From Acidobacteria bacterium RIFCSPLOWO2_12_FULL_68_19 (GTDB taxonomy: Bacteria; Acidobacteriota; Vicinamibacteria; Vicinamibacterales; UBA2999): a stretch of 64,000 nucleotides of DNA. Numbering within the stretch: position 1 is the first letter of the stretch; each line of letters opens with the position of its first letter. The position numbers and the translations under genes are program-made. Below are positions 60,028 through 64,000 of this stretch, one piece after another. The stretch is taken from contig MELF01000049.1 in NCBI GenBank assembly GCA_001767525.1, forward strand, positions 62,001 through 126,000, in the 5' to 3' direction. The notes beneath the pieces were generated by a model. That model made no database searches. It worked only from the letters and a program-made list of their open reading frames with translations, and was not told the DNA's origin.

Positions 60028-60879
60028 ATGGAGAATCTCATCGACGTCGTCCGCGATCGTTATGCGGAGGCCGCTCGCCGCGTCGCCCGCGGCGAGCCCG
60101 CCGGCTGCGGAGGCAGCGCATCACCCTCTGAGCCGTGTTGCGACCCGGTGACCTCAGACCTCTACGGCGCTGGCGACGCGGCCGCGGTGCCCGACACCGC
60201 CCTGCGAGCCTCTCTCGGATGCGGCAACCCCACCGCCCTTGCCGAGCTGCACCCGGGAGAGGTCGTGCTCGACCTTGGGAGCGGCGGCGGCATCGACGTC
60301 ATCCTGAGCGCTCGGCGCGTGGGACCGACGGGCAAGGCGTACGGCCTCGACATGACCGACCAGATGCTCGCGCTCGCGGAGGAGAACCGGCGCAAGGCCG
60401 GCGTCACCAACGTGGAGTTCCTGAAGGGGCGGATTGAGCAGGTGCCGCTGCCCGGCGAATCGGTGGACGTGATCATCTCGAACTGCGTGATCAACCTGTC
60501 TGCCGACAAGGCACAGGTGCTGCGCGAAGCGTTCCGCGTGCTGAAGCCGGGTGGCCGCCTGGCTGTGTCCGATGTCGTGGTCCGCGGCGAAATGCCCCCG
60601 GCCGTGCGGCGCTCGATGGAACTCTGGGTTGGCTGCATCGCCGGCGCGCTGACCGAAGACGACTATCGGCGCATGCTGGAGGCCGCCGGATTCACCGACA
60701 TCGAGCTGGAAACCACCCGCGTCTACGAACTCGAGGATGCGCGGATCGTGCTGGCCGGGTCAGGACTCGACGTCGACGCGGTGGCGCCGCTCGTCCGGGG
60801 ACGGGTCACGAGCGCCTTCGTCAGGGCACGGAAGCTTGCTGGCCTCCCAATCGTGCGCGACCAGCCTCAGAATTCGTAG
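60028..60879 (+). CDS. arsM: Arsenite S-adenosylmethionine methyltransferase ArsM
   Basis: A 283-residue SAM methyltransferase. Motif I is VLDLGSGGGIDV; the order of cysteines (C in AGCGGSA, CC in PCCDPV, SLGCGNP, SNCVIN) is typical of ArsM, which methylates As(III) with three or four Cys. It converts arsenite to methylated, volatile or less toxic forms. ATG 60028 has a GGAGG 5 bases upstream; ATG 60016 is part of that site. Its last 13 bases overlap the convergent outer-membrane gene. Confidence 0.92.
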   Translation: MENLIDVVRDRYAEAARRVARGEPAGCGGSASPSEPCCDPVTSDLYGAGDAAAVPDTALRASLGCGNPTALAELHPGEVVLDLGSGGGIDVILSARRVGPTGKAYGLDMTDQMLALAEENRRKAGVTNVEFLKGRIEQVPLPGESVDVIISNCVINLSADKAQVLREAFRVLKPGGRLAVSDVVVRGEMPPAVRRSMELWVGCIAGALTEDDYRRMLEAAGFTDIELETTRVYELEDARIVLAGSGLDVDAVAPLVRGRVTSAFVRARKLAGLPIVRDQPQNS

Positions 60880-62126
60880 CGCGCCACCAAGAACACGCCG
60901 CTGTTCTGCTCGAACTGACCGAAGAACGTGTGACGCTCCTGTCCCCAGAACACGTTGGCCCCGGCTTCCAGCCACAGCTCGTCGGTCACGTTGTAGCGGA
61001 CCGATGGGTTGACATAGGCATCGCGGTCGGTCGGACTCGCCATGACGAACAGGTTCAAGCGGAGCGTCTGGTGCCGGCGCAATTGCGTGACCCGGAGACT
61101 GGTGACCTGACGGACCTGGTCTCGCGCCGGCAGTCCCGACGGCAGCGTCCGCTGGTACGCGTCGTACTGCCGCATCACCTCTCCGTAGTACTGGAAGGCG
61201 AGCGTGAGATCCTCCTGCGGCTGAAACTGGTAGGCTGCCAGCCAGCGCGCCTGGGAGTTCTCCACGGCCGGATTGCCCCCGGCCGGATCGTCGCGAGAGT
61301 CGTAGTATCCAGCCTCGAGCGAGAAGACGCCCGCTCTTAGCGGTCCCTGCACACTGCCGCCATAGGTCTGGAGACGCGGATACGAAAACACAAGGCGCGT
61401 CGGCACCACTCGGTCCGGCCGACCCGCAGGCATGCCGAAGAATCCCTTCGAGACGTAGCTCGCGACTTCATAGCGGCCGAGGCGTGCGTAGATGCGCCCG
61501 GCCAGTTGCATGTTGTCGAAGTCGGCGCCCGGCCGGTCCCTCACGCGGTCCGTGACTGCCGGCATCGGGTCGAAGAAGAAGAGTCGATCGGGAGCTGGCG
61601 CGCGGTCAGGGGCGAACACCGGGGTGATGACCGCTTCGGCGCCAAGAGACCCGGCGTAGGCCCCCACTTTGGCGGCATCGCTGCCGAACTTGAGGTACTC
61701 GAGCGGCGCGCCCGTGAGGAACGCCGCCCAGTCCTTCGGGAACACGTCGTTGATGAAGAGCAGATCGCCAAGCCCCCACGTCACGACCTGACGGCCGAGC
61801 CGAGCCGAAATCCGCCTCCCGCCGACATCGACGTACGCCTCGCGGAGGTCGATCCCCCGGTCATCGCCGACTGCGTCGTGAAACAGGTCCACGCGGGCCA
61901 GCGCCCCAGCTCGCCCATCCGGCGACGACAGCTCGAGTTTGAGCTGCACGCGCTCCTCGCCGCGCATCACATCGCACGCCATCTCCGGCGGGCACTCCGC
62001 GCCCGTCGCCCGGAAGGCGGAATTGAATTGCGCAAACCCATGCACCGTCGCCTGGGCAGACGCTGGATGTGGAACCGCCAGGGCCAAAGAGACGATGAGG
62101 GTCGTCAGTCCGATTCTTCGTGTCAC
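60867..62126 (-). CDS. Outer-membrane porin-like protein (beta-barrel, DUF1302-like)
   Basis: A 419-residue exported protein (signal ending PASAQ). The mature part is rich in alternating beta strands (RISARLGRQVVTWGLGDLLFINDV, LRLNLFVMASPTDRD, WLEAGANVFWG) and ends FLVARYEF with terminal Phe, as outer-membrane barrels do. It lies downstream of a LolA-like protein and an MMPL transporter, a layout in which a barrel completes a lipid or lipoprotein export route. Confidence 0.75.
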   Translation of the reverse strand: MTRRIGLTTLIVSLALAVPHPASAQATVHGFAQFNSAFRATGAECPPEMACDVMRGEERVQLKLELSSPDGRAGALARVDLFHDAVGDDRGIDLREAYVDVGGRRISARLGRQVVTWGLGDLLFINDVFPKDWAAFLTGAPLEYLKFGSDAAKVGAYAGSLGAEAVITPVFAPDRAPAPDRLFFFDPMPAVTDRVRDRPGADFDNMQLAGRIYARLGRYEVASYVSKGFFGMPAGRPDRVVPTRLVFSYPRLQTYGGSVQGPLRAGVFSLEAGYYDSRDDPAGGNPAVENSQARWLAAYQFQPQEDLTLAFQYYGEVMRQYDAYQRTLPSGLPARDQVRQVTSLRVTQLRRHQTLRLNLFVMASPTDRDAYVNPSVRYNVTDELWLEAGANVFWGQERHTFFGQFEQNSGVFLVARYEF

Positions 62127-62132
62127 AGGCCC

Positions 62133-62948
62133 TCACTGGATCCAGCGCCGCGGCGGTTCTCTCAGATAGCGCTCGGAGAAGATCTCGGCCTCGATCCCCA
62201 CGTCGTAGGCCACGTCCGCGAACACGACCTCGGTGCGGTGGCCGGTTTTGGCGTTCTTCATGGTGCGCTTCGTGATCGTGGGGTGGCCGCCGACCTCACG
62301 AATCTCGTCGGCGGTGAACTCTTTGAAGAGCTCGCCCCGCACGTCGTAGTACAGCTCTTCGACGGGCAGCCATGTCGCCTTGTCAATCCACGCGACCTTT
62401 CGGCTGTACTCGGCCGCCGCCTGGGCCTGGCTTTCCACGATGTAGCACGCCTTCCCGCGCCGCTGTTCCTCGCCCCGCACGGTATGTCGATCGGACTCGA
62501 GATCGCGCCCCGAGACATGCTCGTAGGTGAAGTCGGACCCGACGAAGCTCTGCGCGCTGTCCCGCGCCGCGATCCGGCGCACGAGATTCAGGGCCGGCAT
62601 GAACAGCCACCGGTCGTCGTCTCGTCGCGGATACTTGAGGACCAGGAACGTCATCCCGCGAACGTCGCCGGGCTGATGGAAGTAGATGAAATACTGCTGC
62701 TCACCGCCTGTCCCATTGCGGCGCAACATCGTCAGGTCGCGGAGGCGTTTGTCTCCCCCAGCAGAGATGAGCGTCATCGTCACGCGGGCCTTCATGTCCT
62801 TGCCGGGAGCGTAGAAGGCCTGCTGCACCCGGGCGACGATCTCATCGGCGCCGGCCGGCGCCTGGGCGAGCAGGCGGCGGGGCCCGCCGGGAAGAGCCGC
62901 CCACGTAAGCACGAACGCGATGACGACAAGTGCCAGGCGAATTCGCAT
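62133..62948 (-). CDS. LolA-like outer-membrane lipoprotein-sorting protein
   Basis: A 271-residue exported protein (signal ending RRLLAQ). VARVQQAFYAPGKDMKARVTMTLI, RRNGTGGEQQYFIYFHQPGDVRGMTFLVLK, DDRWLFMPALNLVRRI and AWIDKATWLPVEELYYD are blocks of the LolA-fold periplasmic carriers annotated outer membrane lipoprotein-sorting protein. It accepts a lipid or lipopeptide from the adjacent MMPL transporter, presumably. Its ATG overlaps the MMPL stop by one base (TAATG). Confidence 0.88.
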   Translation of the reverse strand: MRIRLALVVIAFVLTWAALPGGPRRLLAQAPAGADEIVARVQQAFYAPGKDMKARVTMTLISAGGDKRLRDLTMLRRNGTGGEQQYFIYFHQPGDVRGMTFLVLKYPRRDDDRWLFMPALNLVRRIAARDSAQSFVGSDFTYEHVSGRDLESDRHTVRGEEQRRGKACYIVESQAQAAAEYSRKVAWIDKATWLPVEELYYDVRGELFKEFTADEIREVGGHPTITKRTMKNAKTGHRTEVVFADVAYDVGIEAEIFSERYLREPPRRWIQ

Positions 62949-64000
62949 TAGGACCTCCCATGTCCAGCCACGGGGTTCACCGCGCCCGGGCGCGCAGGCG
63001 CCTGAGTGCCGGTGGGTTCACGCCGGGCAAAGAGGACGATGAGCGCAGGCAGGTAGAACAACGTGAACACTGCCGAGAGCATCATCATGGCGATGATGAA
63101 CGCCCCGACGGTGATGTACGGCGTGAGACTCGAGAACAGCATCACGGCAAAGGCGAGTGAGAACAGCAGGGCGTTGCGCATGATGCCCTTGCCGGGTCGC
63201 GCGACGGTCCAGAGCAGCGCGCGGGTGGGGTCGGGGTCATCGGCGAGCCGTTGCCGGTAGCGTCGGATGAAGTGAATCGCAAAGTCCACCGCCATCCCCA
63301 GCGAAAGGGCCGAGAGCACCGAGACCGGCATGTCGAAGTCCTTCCCGACATACCCGATGGCGCCGTAGATCAGCAGGATGGTGAGACCCAGGGGGACGAA
63401 GCTGACGAGCCCCCACCGCCACGAGCGGAACGAGACCGCCAGGATGACGAGCACCACCGCCAGAGCCGCAAGGAAGGTCCGGATCATGTCGCGCAGCACC
63501 TCGCGGTTCCACACCAGGTTGAAATAGGCGATCCCGGCGGGCGCGAACCGCAGCCCTGGCGGCGGGTGGGCGCGTTGATAGGCCTCCAGGCGAGCAAGGA
63601 CCTGTTCAACCGCGCCGGCGTCCCACGTCTTGAGCTGCACCCACAGGTTGGCGCGCTCGGCGGACCCGGTGATCAGGGTGTTCAGGGTCGCGGGCTTGGC
63701 GGCCATTCCGAACAGGAACAGGTACTGGCCAACGGCCTCGCGCGAGTCCGGGATCTGTTCCTGCTCGGGTCGATCGTCGAGCATCACCCGGTTCATGCGC
63801 TTGACCAGATCGACCACCGATGTCGTCTTCCCGACGACCGGTTCCTGATTGAGATCACGTTGGGCGGCTTCCACGTAGCGGAGCGCAGCCGGATCCTTGA
63901 GGGCGTCCTCGCCCGTGCCCGAGACGACGACGTACAACAGCGACGAGCCGCCGAGCTGCTCATTGATGACGGCGTCGGCCACCCGTACCTCGCTGGCCGG
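62948..64000 (-). CDS. MMPL/RND-type lipid transporter (partial, N-terminal part outside window)
   Basis: The window holds the last 350 or so residues of an RND-superfamily transporter, continuing beyond 64000. Five membrane helices appear in the last part (LAALAVVLVILAV, LVSFVPLGLTILLIYG, LSLGMAVDFAIHFIRRY, NALLFSLAFAVMLFSS, VGAFIIAMMMLSAVF). The GMAVDFAIHFI motif is the MmpL/HAE-3 signature. The protein would export a hydrophobic lipid or polyketide with the LolA-like partner. Only the stop is in the window. Confidence 0.88.
   Translation of the reverse strand, partial: PASEVRVADAVINEQLGGSSLLYVVVSGTGEDALKDPAALRYVEAAQRDLNQEPVVGKTTSVVDLVKRMNRVMLDDRPEQEQIPDSREAVGQYLFLFGMAAKPATLNTLITGSAERANLWVQLKTWDAGAVEQVLARLEAYQRAHPPPGLRFAPAGIAYFNLVWNREVLRDMIRTFLAALAVVLVILAVSFRSWRWGLVSFVPLGLTILLIYGAIGYVGKDFDMPVSVLSALSLGMAVDFAIHFIRRYRQRLADDPDPTRALLWTVARPGKGIMRNALLFSLAFAVMLFSSLTPYITVGAFIIAMMMLSAVFTLFYLPALIVLFARREPTGTQAPARPGAVNPVAGHGRS

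Overview
The window is GC-rich bacterial chromosome. Its gene families point to Acidobacteriota, probably class Vicinamibacteria: many DUF6152 (HHSF-motif) exported proteins, very large TonB-dependent receptors with an N-terminal carboxypeptidase-regulatory-like domain, pairs of DUF6644-like membrane proteins, and numerous exported proteins of unknown function. This assignment comes from remembered family distribution, not a search. No tRNA, rRNA, CRISPR array or intact insertion sequence was seen.

0-21.7 kb is ordinary chromosome: the end of an FMN-dependent alpha-hydroxy-acid dehydrogenase, a quinone oxidoreductase, a threonine-dehydrogenase-like SDR, an MsbA-type ABC exporter, apaG, a UbiD-type decarboxylase, DinB-superfamily proteins (one decayed), ettA, an odd metzincin-like protein, an M16 peptidase, DNA polymerase IV, a double cyclophilin, rsgA, a DUF1499 protein, TerC, a 2Fe-2S ferredoxin, a decayed mreB fragment, typA and an FmdB-like zinc ribbon.

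21.8-40.7 kb is the most interesting part. It holds three minus-strand operons made from the same recurring parts: DUF6152 proteins (five), exported proteins with a D-x-x-G-x-W motif after the signal peptide (six, in three subfamilies of two), metallo-beta-lactamase-fold proteins that have lost most zinc ligands (two), giant TonB-dependent receptors (two) and DUF6644-like membrane proteins (two). Each operon is headed by a nearly identical promoter/operator element of about 50 bp (26061-26110, 33099-33148, 40668-40718), with an AATT-centred dyad abutting a TTGAC -35 box and a TAGGGT -10 box. I propose a co-regulated envelope system for taking up and handling an unknown substrate or metal complex. 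In all six DUF6152 proteins of the window, predicted signal-peptide cleavage would leave His-His at the mature N terminus, with another His about 28 residues on, which suggests an N-terminal histidine metal site.

40.8-61 kb is a metal-handling region: a PilZ protein, a His-starting exported protein, cytochrome c, a Cu+-type P-type ATPase with YHS and CPxCGM domains, a duplicated His-rich exported protein, a TonB-like protein with a glycine linker, DUF302, a small YHS protein, TauE/SafE, a Kef-type antiporter, a sialidase-fold lipoprotein, a CusCBA-type RND operon whose adaptor carries a fused YtkA/FixH-like domain, and an arsR-arsM pair with a palindromic operator. 60.9-64 kb begins an MMPL transporter / LolA-like / outer-membrane protein operon that runs off the window.
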